This document shows, one piece after another, positions 1-11,406 of a DNA stretch of 64,000 nt. The notes beneath the pieces were generated by a model that ran no database searches, was not told the origin of the DNA, and saw nothing but the letters and a program-made list of their open reading frames with translations. Source of the stretch: Phialophora verrucosa (taxonomy: Eukaryota; Ascomycota; Eurotiomycetes; Chaetothyriales; Herpotrichiellaceae); NCBI GenBank assembly GCA_002099365.1, contig MSED01000012.1:248001-312000 (forward strand), written 5' to 3'. Position 1 is the stretch's first letter. Every line of letters begins with the position of its first letter. Made by a program: the position numbers and the translations under genes.

Positions 1-1332
1 ACGGCCTTTGACATTGTCGGTACGGTAATTTCTCTTACCGCACACTCCATCTCATACCCCCGCTGTCTGTCAAGATGGTAATTAGTCGGTTGATGAAATC
101 CTTCACAGGCGAGTTGTTTCTAGGACAGTCTTTCGGTGGGCTGGGGACCCTCAAGACGCCGGCGCTGCTCGAGGATATAGATCGCTTCTTCATCCTGGGC
201 GGGCTCAAGAGTGTCTACCCCTGGCTCCCGTGGCTTCTGCAGGCCACTCGGATCGCTGCGCTGCAGCCGTTCTTTGACGCGGGCCAAAGGATCATGGCGG
301 TTAGTATTATCTATATTCGAGACCATTAGTTTCTTTTCGCCGGACCATCGTTTCCTAACCGAACAATCAATCTTCTTCTAACAGTACGGTCGAAATGCCC
401 TGGAAGACTACATCTCCCGCTACGGCCGCGACTCTGGACGTCGTGACCTCCTGACCAAGATCGTCAGCCGCAAGACAGCCGAAGAGGCTCCAATGTCGCC
501 CGTGGAGACGCATATTGAGATTTCGAACCTCGTATTCGCGGGCACCGGTAGGAACATCATCTCATCCTATATCCCCCCCACCACCTCGGCTCCCCATCTA
601 GCACATGATACGAATTCTTGTGGAGTGGCTGATACTGAACCTCCTTTCGTCCCAGACACCACCAGCACGACGCTGACATACCTCTTCTGGGAACTGGCCC
701 GCCACCCGAAATGGCAGGCCCAGCTCCGTCAAGAACTATTATCATCCTCGACGTCCAAGGTCTGGGCATCGGGCATCCCCTCGTTCAAAGACATTGCCGA
801 ACTCCCCGTGCTCGAGGCGCTGATCAACGAAGCGCTTCGTCTCCACCCGGCCGCCCCGGCCAGTCTACCGCGCGAGACGCCGGCGGGAGGCCGGACGCTG
901 AACGGCGTCCACCTCCCCGCCAAGGTGAGTGGCAGGTCCCACGCGTTTCAAAGTCCCGCTCCGGGCTGACTTCCAAATCACTTGTAGACCGTGGTCTCGA
1001 TGCAATGCTACACCACGCACCGCGACCCACAGTTCTTCCCGGACCCGGACCTCTTTCTGCCGGAGCGCTGGCTCGCACAGCCGCCCGACGCCATGTCCCC
1101 GCAGGCCAAGGCCATGTATATGCCCTTCTCATCCGGTCCGCGGGCATGTCTGGGCAAGACGCTGGCGATGATGGAACTCAAGCTCATCACCGCGACGCTG
1201 GTTCGACGGTTCCAAGTCCGACCGGCGCGCGAGACTACAGAGCAGAGCATGGCGATGAAAGACCACTTCATCGCGGTGCCGAAGAGTGGGAAGTGTGCGT
1301 TGATCTTCGAAGAGGTGTCGTCGTTGTCATGA
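1..1332 (+). CDS. Cytochrome P450 monooxygenase, 5'-truncated by the window edge
   Basis: Heme-thiolate monooxygenase, C-terminal two thirds. Exons as read: <1-19, 109-299, 385-547, 656-924 and 988-1332; all junctions are GT-AG and keep frame. The first visible codons read TAFDIV and join GELFLGQSFGGL, a typical P450 block. The I-helix AGTDTTSTTL is created exactly across the 548-655 intron, which supports the model. The K-helix ExxR is in NEALRLHP, and PERW follows at FLPERWL. The heme loop FSSGPRACLGK carries the axial cysteine. The protein ends TGA after EEVSSLS. The N-terminal membrane anchor and start lie upstream of the window. The CYP family and substrate cannot be assigned by eye; no secondary-metabolism partner is visible downstream. 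Confidence 0.93.
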
Positions 1333-2371
1333 TGGATAAGCAAAGTACTAGAGGTACACTCGGCGAGGAACGTTCATGATCGACTAGCAGAGTACCAGAG
1401 GTACATCACCCCTGGGCCAGGAAACACGAGAATGTTCCGTTCAGGAGCCGAACGGGAGTCTGTAGTACACGGAGCTATACCTACCCTCAAGATAACGTCT
1501 TGCCAGTATTGCGGCTCTCATGTAAAACTTCTCACTCGCGAAAAAAAAAGAAAAACTTTTACGGCATTGTCAAAATGAGCCTTCCAACTCAATGGATTCA
1601 AGTTCCATCGGCTCTGCTCCCCAAGACCGCAGAGCATGGGACAGACCGTAAATAGACATACTCATCCATCGACACCACTCAAATCGAAGTGACAAAGATC
1701 CTCGATGAAAGGCCATATGGATTTGTTGGCTCGTCACGCCGCGAGCTTGTACACAGAAGAGTATGTATCACCAATCGCAACGGCGATGCGCCATGCACAG
1801 GTACTTAGTGGCTCACATCTGTACTCATGGTGTCCTGTGCTGGCTTGATACTGCTCTCAAGGTGAAAGCTCCATGCCTGCGTGGAGGCTGGTCGGGCCGT
1901 AATGATATCTACTCTGGGCTGCGCACTCTACCATGGGCATCGCTAATTGCATTCTTGCTAATTATCGGGAAAGGTCAGCCTGGATTGCAGTTTTCATGTC
2001 TGCAGTTTGTCCTGTCCGCCGATAATAACGTCTGGATCTGATGGGCAAGGATGATGGTTCCGGCTGTTTGATTTGTATGAAAAGTGAACAAGCTTCATCA
2101 ATCAACCATCAGTCTGTCTTGATCCAACTTCTACTACTTGGATTCCTCGTGTTACGCCCATCATTAATTAACATTCGTCATCATAACCGACTGATATCCC
2201 TCTCTACAGTCGTGATAGGATCCAACATCAAAACATGTCACATAAAAGCCCCTTTGAGATCCCAAGGAAATTCGTAACGGTGTCATATCTCGTTCTTGTT
2301 CTCCGTAATAAGTTCTTTGTCAGGTTCATTGGAAAACTTCGCCCTCAGACCATACCCTCCTCTCCGTCCTT
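1333..2371. other. Convergent 3' intergenic region
   Basis: About 1 kb between the stop of the P450 gene (+) and the stop of the DUF3824-type gene (-). It should hold both 3' UTRs. A 19-bp A-rich run lies near 1541-1559. Open frames at 1763-2277 have no recognisable protein character, so I see no gene here. Confidence 0.6.
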
Positions 2372-5300
2372 CTATCTCCCCTTGCTCTTCCTCCCCTCCG
2401 GCCCAAAAATCCCATCCAGGAAATTGCCAAATAGCTTGCCGGCGGCGCCCTTTCCGGCAAGGATTTCTTCTATCCGATCTGCCAGGGGATCGTCACCTGT
2501 GTCGGTCTTTCTGCGACCCTTCTCGTCGAATCTAGGCGGCAGCTCAATGGTTGCGTCCGAGTCAGCTGGACTTGCTACGCGTTCGAGTTCTGGACCTTTG
2601 GAGCTGGAACTCGGCCCGCCACGAGATGACGGCGGCTCATATGAGCGTCGGCGCCTGTGTCTTCGCCTTTCGGGATCAGCCGGATCAGGATGCAGGGAAC
2701 GCGATGACGACTCCCGGTTTCCACGTCGTAGCTCATCTGGTGTTGAGTCTGTGTCGTCTCCCGCTTCGTATCCACGAGCATGTGAATGCTTAGGTCTACG
2801 GTGGTGGAGCTCAGGACTTGATGCCTCCGAATCCAAGTGCGCACCATCAGAGAACTCGGGTTTGTCGGCGAATTGTACACTCTTTCGGGATGTCGAGGGT
2901 GGTTGAGATTGAGAGCGCGGAGGAGAGGCGCTCCGAGTAGATAGTGGAGGATACGTCTCTTGACGGGCGGGGTTGGTGGGAGGGGACGGTCCAGGAACAG
3001 GGGGTTCATAGGAAGAAGTTGGAGGGATGGGCGGTTCGGGGTAGGGGGGTGGCTGGGTGTTGGGGAATGGTGGCGGCGGAGCAGAAAAAGGACCGGGAGC
3101 TGCTCGATTTAGACCTATATATGCATATTCGATGTCAGCCAGTGTTGAATGGACCGTAAGCGGGATCTTTCGGAGCTACACGACTATGACATACCATCTG
3201 GGACATGGTTCTGGTCATTGATGGGAGTGGTAGGTGCAAAAGGATTGCCAAATGCAGGACTCGGCTCAGCACTCACATTTTCAGGACCACGTGGTGCGTA
3301 AGGGTTGGCACCAGAAGCATACGCATCGTAGGGTTGACCTGGCGGGGGCGGAGCGCCTGGTGGAGGCGGAGGAGGCGGGTAGCCTTGTTGAGCGTACGGG
3401 GCGGGGCCCGGCCCAGGAGGCGCCATACCGGGCGCAGCTTGTGGAGGGTATTGTTGTGGGACAGAACCGGGTGGCGGTGGGAACTGGCTTGATTGCGGAT
3501 AGAATCCCTGCTGGGTAGCGTAAGGGTCGTTGACCGGTGGCGGTGGTGTTGGGGCGTATTGAGCGCCTGGGTTGTAGTTGTTGTCCTCATATGGATCACG
3601 GCCATATCCTTCTTCTTGTTGACCTGAGACGTGTTAGCTGGACTCATATGTTACCCTGGTCATCACTCACGTCTTCGTGCTCTGCGGTCGCGCCTCTCTT
3701 GTTTCCTTCTCTCAGCTTCACTGGCTCCAATAGCACCAGCTGCGGCGGCGGCTGTCATTTTAGCTGCGTCTCTCGAATGTCTACGCCCACCGCGATCTGG
3801 GGAGGAGCTGGAGCTACGGTCTCTCCGTCCACCACGATCACGGCTCAAGCTGCGGCTCCTGCTTCTTGTCCCTCGTTGAGCACCATAGCCTGCTGCACCG
3901 CCGGCAGCAGCGGGAACGACCGCGCTGGAGTAGTAGCCTTCTTGCGGTGGCGGTCTGCCATAATAGTCTGCACCGTAGTTGTTGCCGTACATGGGCGTAT
4001 TTCCATATTCAACCAAGCTTTGGTCATTTGTCGGAGGCACGGGTGGGCCGTCATAGTAAGCAGTGTGTTCCGATCTGGCTCGGCTCCTGGATCGTGAGCG
4101 GGCACGGCGGTTTTTGTCCACAATCTCCTCGGCCTCCTTCTTCGCTTTGTGCTTTTCATACACTCCAGCGACCGCTGCACTGCCGAGGCCAGCAGCGATG
4201 ACAGGTAGAGCCTGCCGAATACGACTCCGAGAACGCTCCTTTCCGTCTCTGGCTCGAGACTTGCTTCTGGCATGCTCGATCAGCGCCGCGACGACGGCAC
4301 CACCTGCACCGGCCTTTGCAATGGTGTTCCGGCGATGTTTCGGGTTGCGAGCATCGTCGGAGGGAGCATCTGGATCATTCTCAAGGCTCGAGACAGATTC
4401 AGCCCTGCGTCGCGATCGAGAGCGGCTGTGAGAGCGACCACGCCTGTCATCATCCTCATTGTTCTTGGTCTTGTTCATGCGCTTGGATGCAATGGTGGCG
4501 GCAGCTGCTAGCGCAGCAGCCCCAAGGCCGACGGCGCCAAGGGTCTTCAACTTGGATGGCGACTCTGACCGAGACCTGCTCCGATGGCGGCGAGAACGCG
4601 AGCCGGAGCGAGATCTCGAGTGGCGGCGGCGGCTTCGACTGCGGTGCATAGACCTTGCTCGATGGATGCCCTCGGCGGCAAGAGCTCCAAGGGCGCCCGC
4701 ACCGATATCACGCCCAACGCGGCCGACACCGTGCGACACGTCTTGACCTTCCTTTCTTTTATGGTTTCGGAGCAGCTCTGCGGCACCGACTCCAGCAAGA
4801 ACGCCAGCAGCAAGGCCCCGCTTGCGATCGGGACTGGGGCTCTCCTCGCGGACCTCTTTGCGGACATAGACCATGCTATCATCGCTGCTGTAATCACGTC
4901 CCCTTTGGGAGACGGAATCATGGGGGCTCACAGAGCGACGCCTGCTTCGCCGGTCATAGTAGTCATCGTCGTCTCGTCGATCGTCAATTCGTTCCCTGAC
5001 CTTCTTCTCGTAGAAGAAGTCTTCCTCTCCACGAGGAGACCGTGGCGGTGGATCTCTGCTGCGGACAATGCTTCGCTCCTCGTCGATGTCGGACTTGCGA
5101 ACGATCTGGTAGTCGTCGTCCCGCACTCGCTCTCGGATAATGATGGGCTCCTGGCGGATGATGATGGTCTGGGGAGGTGGCGGAGGAGCGAAGTAGTCTG
5201 TAGTGCGACTATACCGTTGAACATCGCGGTCATCATAGCCACGAGGAGAAAGAACCTCGTAGTCGTCCCGATACCGGGTGTCGACGACTTTCCGCTCATC

Positions 5301-5723
5301 ATAACGGGCGACTTCGAAGTCGTCTCGACGGGGCTCGTCCCGCTCAGTGGTGCGTCTGATGACAAGCTCTCTTTCCTGCACAGGCTCCTCTCGTCTTGGA
5401 TCATAGATGACAGATCTCGCCCGAGGAGGAGAGTCATCTCGTTCCCGCCTGATCACCAGTTCGCGTTCCTGGATGCGGGCTGGTTCCTCTCGGCGAACGT
5501 CGCGGACAGGTTCATCGATTTCCCGACGGACGATGCGTGTTTCTTCAACTCTTTCTCCTGCTCGTTCGGGGACGAAAGTGCGAGCGCGGCCCACAGAGGA
5601 GCGGCTGTCACGGTCATCTTCCTTAACTATGTACCGCTTCACGGTTGTGTATCCGCCATCACGTCGAGCAGAAGAAACGGATGTGCGGGAATCGTCATAG
5701 CGATCCCGGTAAACCGAGCCCAT
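2372..5723 (-). CDS. Arg/Ser-rich DUF3824-type protein with alternating Ala/Gly hydrophobic segments
   Basis: Three exons on the minus strand: 5723 (or 5753)-3671, 3623-3195 and 3114-2372, with introns of 47 and 80 nt; about 1,074 aa. The first ATG at 5753 would add ten residues. I prefer 5723 because MGSVYRDRYDD resembles the usual start of these fungal proteins. The N-terminal ~300 residues are charged and Arg/Asp-rich. The middle has six short Ala/Gly-rich hydrophobic stretches (such as GVLAGVGAAELL and GAVGLGAAALAAAA), each followed by RS/RR-rich basic blocks. Exon 2 is Pro/Tyr/Gln-rich. The C-terminus holds a compact block, DSDATIELPPRFDEKGRR then DPLADRIEEIL. I assign DUF3824 by resemblance. 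The molecular function is unknown; RS repeats recall splicing factors, but no RRM is seen. Confidence 0.85.
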
Positions 5724-5753
5724 CCTGACCTCGTGCCAGAGGGCGATGGGCAC

Positions 5754-7092
5754 TGCGGTGGGGCGGACGGAAGCGCAGGCAGGTGGTTATCAGGTGCGCT
5801 CTAAGCCAATCTTGATCAATGGGGTACCGTTAGTTGAGCAGCGGTTCGTGTTCGGGCTCGTCGCCCGTCGAAATGATGGCTGGAGATGGGAAGATGGAAG
5901 GTGGGTAAGATAAAGAGAAGAGCGGTCGGTGTGAGCTGGCACCAGATGATATTCCAAAAGAGGGTGGAAGGATCAGAAGGTGCATGCAGCTGGGCGGGAG
6001 TCAAGACGGGGCGATTCGTACCTCCCAGCCTGATGCGCGTGCCCGGGTGTGCTGAGTGCGTTGAAATAAGAACCAGTGGCAATAGCGGCTCCCTTGTCCT
6101 GGACAACTGGGAACCTGAGCTGTCCAAGGATTGTAAAGCTGGCTTGGGCAGCGGCTGGAGTGGTGTGAAAGTGGGCTAGGCTTGGGTCGAGAGAGGGGAA
6201 GAAGCTGAAGATGGAGGGGCAATTCGTGTTTGGGAAACCGGCCGGTCGAAAGAACAGCGCAGAAGGCTCGGGCACGAAAATGACGCACAGGGAGGGCCGG
6301 GGATTGCAAAATTAGTTGTCTGACTGGTTGAAGTAGTCGAAATACACAGAGCTATTGATGAGTGAGCACTAAAGATGACATGAAAGACATTGTCATTCTA
6401 GTCGCCCGGCCTCACTGTAGCCTGATCTTGCGATCGCAATCATGGCGAGGCGCGTGCATGGGTAACCTGTGAGAGTACCAACGGGTCAATGGAATGGCAT
6501 GGTATCAAGAGCAGAGGACAGCATGATCGGCCACGGCTCTGGCATCAACTATTCTCGGTCGCCGTCTAACTCGTGGGCCTCGAACTGCCCCTATGGAAAC
6601 AATGTGCTCGGAAGAATATTGCAACTGATGGTTGCCCGACTCGAGACTCACCAGGAATCATTTCAAGGTGCGTCTCTTTCCCAAATTTTCCGTTGACTCC
6701 CAAGTCTGTCCTTCGCCTATTTACTGCTTTCTTTCGCCATTCTTCGCCCACCGATGTATCGCCAAATATACGTTGCAATTCCCAATGCTTTTGTCTTTTC
6801 CGGACTCTTGTCCTCTGGGTATCTGGGTCGTTGGGTCGTTAGATGCCTACCCACACACCGGGGTAGGACTTGTTCATTCATGAACAAACGAAATTCGTTC
6901 CAATCATAATTGCAAACTTTCTTTCTTCCAGATGAAATTCATCTCCTTTCAATCTCAGCCCGGTTTGATGTAGGACACGCTCCCGCCAGATAACGCGATG
7001 ACGGGTCGTTGGCACCGTATCGGCCTCCCAGACATCACACCTACCACTCCTCAACGCTCTTCTTCCTGTCTCCAACATGATCCTTCGATAGA
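5754..7092. other. Intergenic region upstream of the DUF3824-type gene and downstream of VAC7
   Basis: This 1.3 kb stretch lies between two minus-strand genes. It should contain the promoter of the DUF3824-type gene (right after 5754) and the VAC7 3' UTR (near 7090). Short open frames (for example 6469-6696 +) lack protein character. No gene is called. Confidence 0.6.
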
Positions 7093-9522
7093 CTAATACT
7101 TGGAATCTTGCGGGGTATCATCCGGGTCGTCTCCGGAGCCATCGTCGGTAGGTAATACCTTGATACGGCTTCCGATCTTAGCGGACCGAGTCTTTGAGCT
7201 CAGGGGCAGCTGGTATTTGATCACCCCCCTAACAATAAGATCAAACGGGTGTTGTAGCACTTTCTCCCATCTTGCCGACCCTCCTACTTCAGTCTTGTTG
7301 CCTGGTCTTGCCAGCCGGATCTCCCCCACAGAGGAGTGATAGCTGTGGCGGAGTGGTGAAGACTCAAATACCAACGGCGAGTCGAATTCGAGAACTCTGC
7401 CCAGCAACATCTTCTGCGTGCCTGACTCCGGATCGTCTATTGGATCAGTGCCCTCGTCGACTCCGTCATTGGATTGCCACGGAGGCCAGTCGAATCCAAA
7501 GCCCGGTTTATCTTGACGACTGGACCATCGGAGTTGTCTCTTCTGGGCTGGCTGGTCCCAGTGGGACGTGGAACCCACATAAGGACTTTCGGCGAACAGG
7601 TTGACGTCTAACTCGTTGACTGTAATCGCAAACAGGTTCGTGTTAAGCGCTTCAACATCCAGGTCCAGCATCAATTCCTGCTCCGACGCAAGGACGTTCT
7701 GAAGATGTTTGATGGAGACATCCAACAGTGGTCTGTTCAGAGCCATGACAAACGTGCTTATTCCGACACAGAAGACGAGAATCACGAAACCGAGGCAAAT
7801 GCAACTCAGCCATCCGCCACAGTAACCCCGGTCGGGTGGTTCATTATAATCGAGGTGCCGGAAGGTCGCACTGTGAGGTCGACGGCTGTGTCGGGCGCGA
7901 TTGATGCGAACAGAGCCGATCAAAGGCGCTCTTTCATCATCAGCTGCGTCATATGGATCGAATCCCTCGCCTTTGCGAGGAGCGGCTGGAAGCCGGCCGT
8001 TTGAGTTTCTCGGACTATTGGGTCGAGAAAACCGTGACAAGTTGTTTGTAGAAGATCGTGGGGAATTAGGCTTGGTTGCCTGAGTGAAGGTTGAGTCTGC
8101 GTCCAAGATTGAGGCATGGTGGGGACGGCCATGGCGAGTGATATGGTGGTGACGAGGAGTCGAGCTGGCGGTGCGCTGACTTCCCCGTCCCTCTGGCCCT
8201 GACTCGCCATCAAGATGATTATTGTAGGCGCTGTTGGAGAATTTCATGCTCTTCTTTCCAGCGATTGCCTGACTGCCGCTGCGTAAACCATGCTTGCTAC
8301 GGTTGCCAAACTGTTCTTGGCTGGCGAGCGAGGTGGCACTTGGCGTTCGAGAATGATGGCGAGCTGGCCTACTGTCTGGCGGGTTGGATTCATAGACAAA
8401 GGTCTCATCCGAATCGGACGATTCAGCTTCGTCAACGGCGCTGGCAACCCTTGCCTCAAATAAATCAGCCTTTGAAGTGATCGTCCCGGCATGGATTGAT
8501 GGTGTTTTGCGAGATTTCTGATTTTTCTTCTTCGGCCGGATGGTCTCATTGCTCGGTTTGGTCCTTACACTACCATTGCCGTCCCTATCGCGCCCGCTTC
8601 TGTCAGGACCGAGTAGTTGAGGCATGGATGTGACAGTCTCCGTTTCCACAGTCATAGTCCTAGGAGGATCCGGTTGCTTCGGTTTAGAACCCGTGAGGCT
8701 GGTAAACGAGCGTTTTGCTAGGTCCGAGGCCGGGCGGGAACTACTAGGAGCTCGCGACCTTCGACCACCTTCCACTTTAGCTGCTGGGACCTTCGAAGAG
8801 CCTTCACCAGCACTTCCTTCGCCATCTTTTGCCACAGATTGGTCCGGCCGAGACTCAACCTTCTGATCGAGGGAGGAGACTTCCAACTTCTGGTCTGACG
8901 GCGAAGTCACCACAGGGCCAATTGAAGGAGTGGTGGGGACACTGTTCTCTGCTACCGTCTCGAGGATACTTGTACCTGTACTTGCGCCGCGAGCTGATGT
9001 TCTTGTGGTGGGTGGTCCCGTATGTTCTTGAGAGTCTGGAACATGCATAGCAGCAGTCTGGTCTGGATTGGAGGCAGGCGCCAGTCGTTTCAGTGAGGTG
9101 TTTGACGGGGTCTGGTCCGCCTCATTTCTCTTGGTCGATGATGTTCTTTGCGCAGTCTTGGATGGTGGAGGAGACTTCAATCGGGGTGAGGTGGGCCACG
9201 AGGGCGCAGCTTGTGCAGGTTTCATTTGTCTCTCTGATGAGCGACCACCTTCGAGTACGGAATCGACGCTGGGGGGCTGTAAAATGGGCCTCTGGGCAGA
9301 CAAGGCACGTTGGACAGCGGCGGCAGAAGGTACCGTGGACGAAGACCCGGTTGTTGTCGAATTTCGAGTTGGGCTGAATTCCTGGCTGCCCTTGCGCGAT
9401 CTTGATAATTGAGGTATACTGGATATGCTGCGCGAACTGCGGGCGGGGGAGGTCTCGCGCGATGTCTTCGTCTCATCCCCGGCTCCCAGTGGAGGGATAT
9501 TATCTGCAGGTGGTCCTAACAT
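7093..9522 (-). CDS. VAC7: Vac7-like vacuolar PI(3,5)P2 regulator
   Basis: Single exon, 809 aa. In yeast, Vac7 is a vacuole-membrane activator of the Fab1 PI3P 5-kinase complex and is needed for vacuole inheritance and size control. Residues 1-550 are low-complexity, Ser/Thr/Pro/Lys-rich and presumably cytosolic. One strong transmembrane helix lies near residues 560-590 (CICLGFVILVFCVGISTFVMAL). A conserved lumenal part follows, with blocks such as LNRPLLDVSI and LDLDVEALNTNLFAITVNELDVNLFAES. This single-pass architecture with a long disordered N-terminus fits the Vac7 family; the yeast protein is longer. It is divergently transcribed from pyrG across 864 bp. The assignment rests on the TM plus lumenal block. 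Confidence 0.88.
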   Translation of the reverse strand: MLGPPADNIPPLGAGDETKTSRETSPARSSRSISSIPQLSRSRKGSQEFSPTRNSTTTGSSSTVPSAAAVQRALSAQRPILQPPSVDSVLEGGRSSERQMKPAQAAPSWPTSPRLKSPPPSKTAQRTSSTKRNEADQTPSNTSLKRLAPASNPDQTAAMHVPDSQEHTGPPTTRTSARGASTGTSILETVAENSVPTTPSIGPVVTSPSDQKLEVSSLDQKVESRPDQSVAKDGEGSAGEGSSKVPAAKVEGGRRSRAPSSSRPASDLAKRSFTSLTGSKPKQPDPPRTMTVETETVTSMPQLLGPDRSGRDRDGNGSVRTKPSNETIRPKKKNQKSRKTPSIHAGTITSKADLFEARVASAVDEAESSDSDETFVYESNPPDSRPARHHSRTPSATSLASQEQFGNRSKHGLRSGSQAIAGKKSMKFSNSAYNNHLDGESGPEGRGSQRTASSTPRHHHITRHGRPHHASILDADSTFTQATKPNSPRSSTNNLSRFSRPNSPRNSNGRLPAAPRKGEGFDPYDAADDERAPLIGSVRINRARHSRRPHSATFRHLDYNEPPDRGYCGGWLSCICLGFVILVFCVGISTFVMALNRPLLDVSIKHLQNVLASEQELMLDLDVEALNTNLFAITVNELDVNLFAESPYVGSTSHWDQPAQKRQLRWSSRQDKPGFGFDWPPWQSNDGVDEGTDPIDDPESGTQKMLLGRVLEFDSPLVFESSPLRHSYHSSVGEIRLARPGNKTEVGGSARWEKVLQHPFDLIVRGVIKYQLPLSSKTRSAKIGSRIKVLPTDDGSGDDPDDTPQDSKY

Positions 9523-10386
9523 GATGCAAGCCAGACAGTCACGTAGGCGGGTCGGCCGTTGTGTTGCTCCTCTGCCCGGCTACGATCCGGACAGGCTATC
9601 TATGATTGAGGAGTGGATTCGGAGTGTGCAGGATCATCGCGGCAACATGCGCCGAATTCAGAAAGGGCAGGATGGCTGTGACGTTCGGGTTGGTACTCGT
9701 CCCTGGAGGGCGTCGGATGACAACAGAAGAGCGAGGCGAGTAACGACGGGAAATGGAGTGCGTGAGAATGACAGGAGTCGAGAGTCGTAAATGGTGGTGA
9801 GAAGCAAGGGAAGACCAGCGGAATGGGGATCCAGGATGAAGGGATGAACCAACAACAATATCTGAGGCCAAAATGGACAAATGGCGGATGGAAGAAAGAA
9901 ACGGGGAAGCCACTTGCCGGTTGAAGCTGATGGATTCCCCGTCTGCATCGCCGTCATGGTTTGCTGCCACCGCAGGCGAACCCCCCAACTGTGGCTAGGC
10001 GCCGTTTGATAGGCAGCTTGCCCCCGTTTTAGACTTTGGTTAGGCCCTTGCACCTGCAGACTGCAACGTGGACATTGTGCTCGCCAGGTGGCCTCCCGCT
10101 GCAAGCCTCCAGGCCCAGGAAAGGCTTCGATCACCACAAACGTTCTGCCGCCACCTGCTCTCACCATCGGGGGTTTTCTGCCCGCCAACCAGAACTGACC
10201 CAAACTAGATTAGCGTCCGTATCGCTCGAACGGAGCGTGTTTCCGGTGCCTGTGCCTGACTCGATCTTTCTGGTGGGCAACCTGCTGACATTGGTGAGGT
10301 GAAGCTAAGCGCTTTTGAAAGGCCCGACTTTTTCGCAAGCCAGGCACTAAGCGACCCGATCATCAGCACAAGTCACCGCCTGCACC
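9523..10386. promoter_or_regulatory. Divergent promoter region between VAC7 and pyrG
   Basis: This 864 bp between two start codons facing away from each other must carry both promoters. Open frames here overlap on both strands (9596-10203) and look like chance. No specific operator was identified. Confidence 0.6.
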
Positions 10387-11406
10387 ATGGCTTCCAAGAG
10401 TACCCTTACATATGCTCAGCGTGCTGCGAGACACCCGAACCCTTTGGTCAAAAAGCTATTTGAGATAGGCGAGAGGAAGAAAACCAATGTAGTCCTCTCA
10501 GCGGACGTGACGACTACGAAAGAACTTCTAGCCATCGCTGACAGTGAGTTGACGCTTCGAAAACCCCCCAACCCCTTCTCACAAAGGCACTCCTGTTCTT
10601 CCCCCCGGTTCAAGCGAGATGGAAGTGAACGAACAGTAAGACTACTGTGATCTTAATGCCAAAGTCCGAAAAACCTCGCATGTGATCCCTGTGGAAATTG
10701 ATTCGAATCGGGTCTGACACACGTTGCCCATCACGTAGGCCTCGGACCTCATATCGCAGTCCTCAAAACGCACATCGATATACTCTCTGATTTCAGTCCG
10801 GCTACCGTTCGAGGCTTGATTGAACTTGCCCAGCGTCATGACTTCCTTCTCTTCGAGGACAGAAAGTTCGTCGACATCGGCAATACAGTCCAGAAGCAGT
10901 ACAAAGGAGGAGCGCTGATGATCCATGAATGGGCCCACATTGTCAATGCCACCATTCTTCCCGGAGAAGGCATTATTCAGGCTCTCGATCAGACTATCCG
11001 TGAAGCGGGGACTGCCGAACGAGGCATTCTGATTCTGGCTGAAATGACTTCAAAGGGGTCACTAGCAGTGGGTGAATATACTAGATTATCAGTCGAGATC
11101 GCAAGAAAGTACCCTCAGAGTGTCTTGGGCTTCGTGTCAACCAGGGAGTTATCCAGCCACCTTCCCGACGCCACACGGGATGAGGACTTTGTGATATTTA
11201 CTACTGGTGTCAATATTTCCAGCAAAGGAGACGCTCTGGGCCAACAGTATCAAACACCCACAACTGCTATAGATGGAGGCTCCGATTTCCTTATTGCCGG
11301 ACGAGGCATATATGCCGCGAAAGATCCCTTGAGCATGGTCAAGGAATATCAACGGGCGGGTTGGGAAGCGTATGAGCGACGTGTGAGCTCAACCAGCAGT
11401 GCATGA
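10387..11406 (+). CDS. pyrG: Orotidine 5'-phosphate decarboxylase
   Basis: Last step of UMP synthesis (OMP to UMP plus CO2), cytosolic; ortholog of URA3/pyrG. Two exons, 10387-10543 and 10739-11406, joined across a 195-nt intron starting GTGAGT and ending CACGTAG; 274 aa, normal for the family. Substrate and catalytic signatures are present: LSADVTTTKELL near residue 40, KTHIDILSDF in early exon 2, and FEDRKFVDIGNT containing the Asp-Lys catalytic pair. A C-terminal phosphate-binding segment, DFLIAGRGIYAAKDP, follows. The split codon across the intron gives ADSLGPHIAVLK, which fits the family exactly. Confidence 0.97.

Noticed and set aside
3537..5804. Long plus-strand frames (up to 406 codons at 4584-5804)
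   Set aside because: They lie antisense to the DUF3824-type gene. Its biased Arg/Ser codons keep the opposite strand open.
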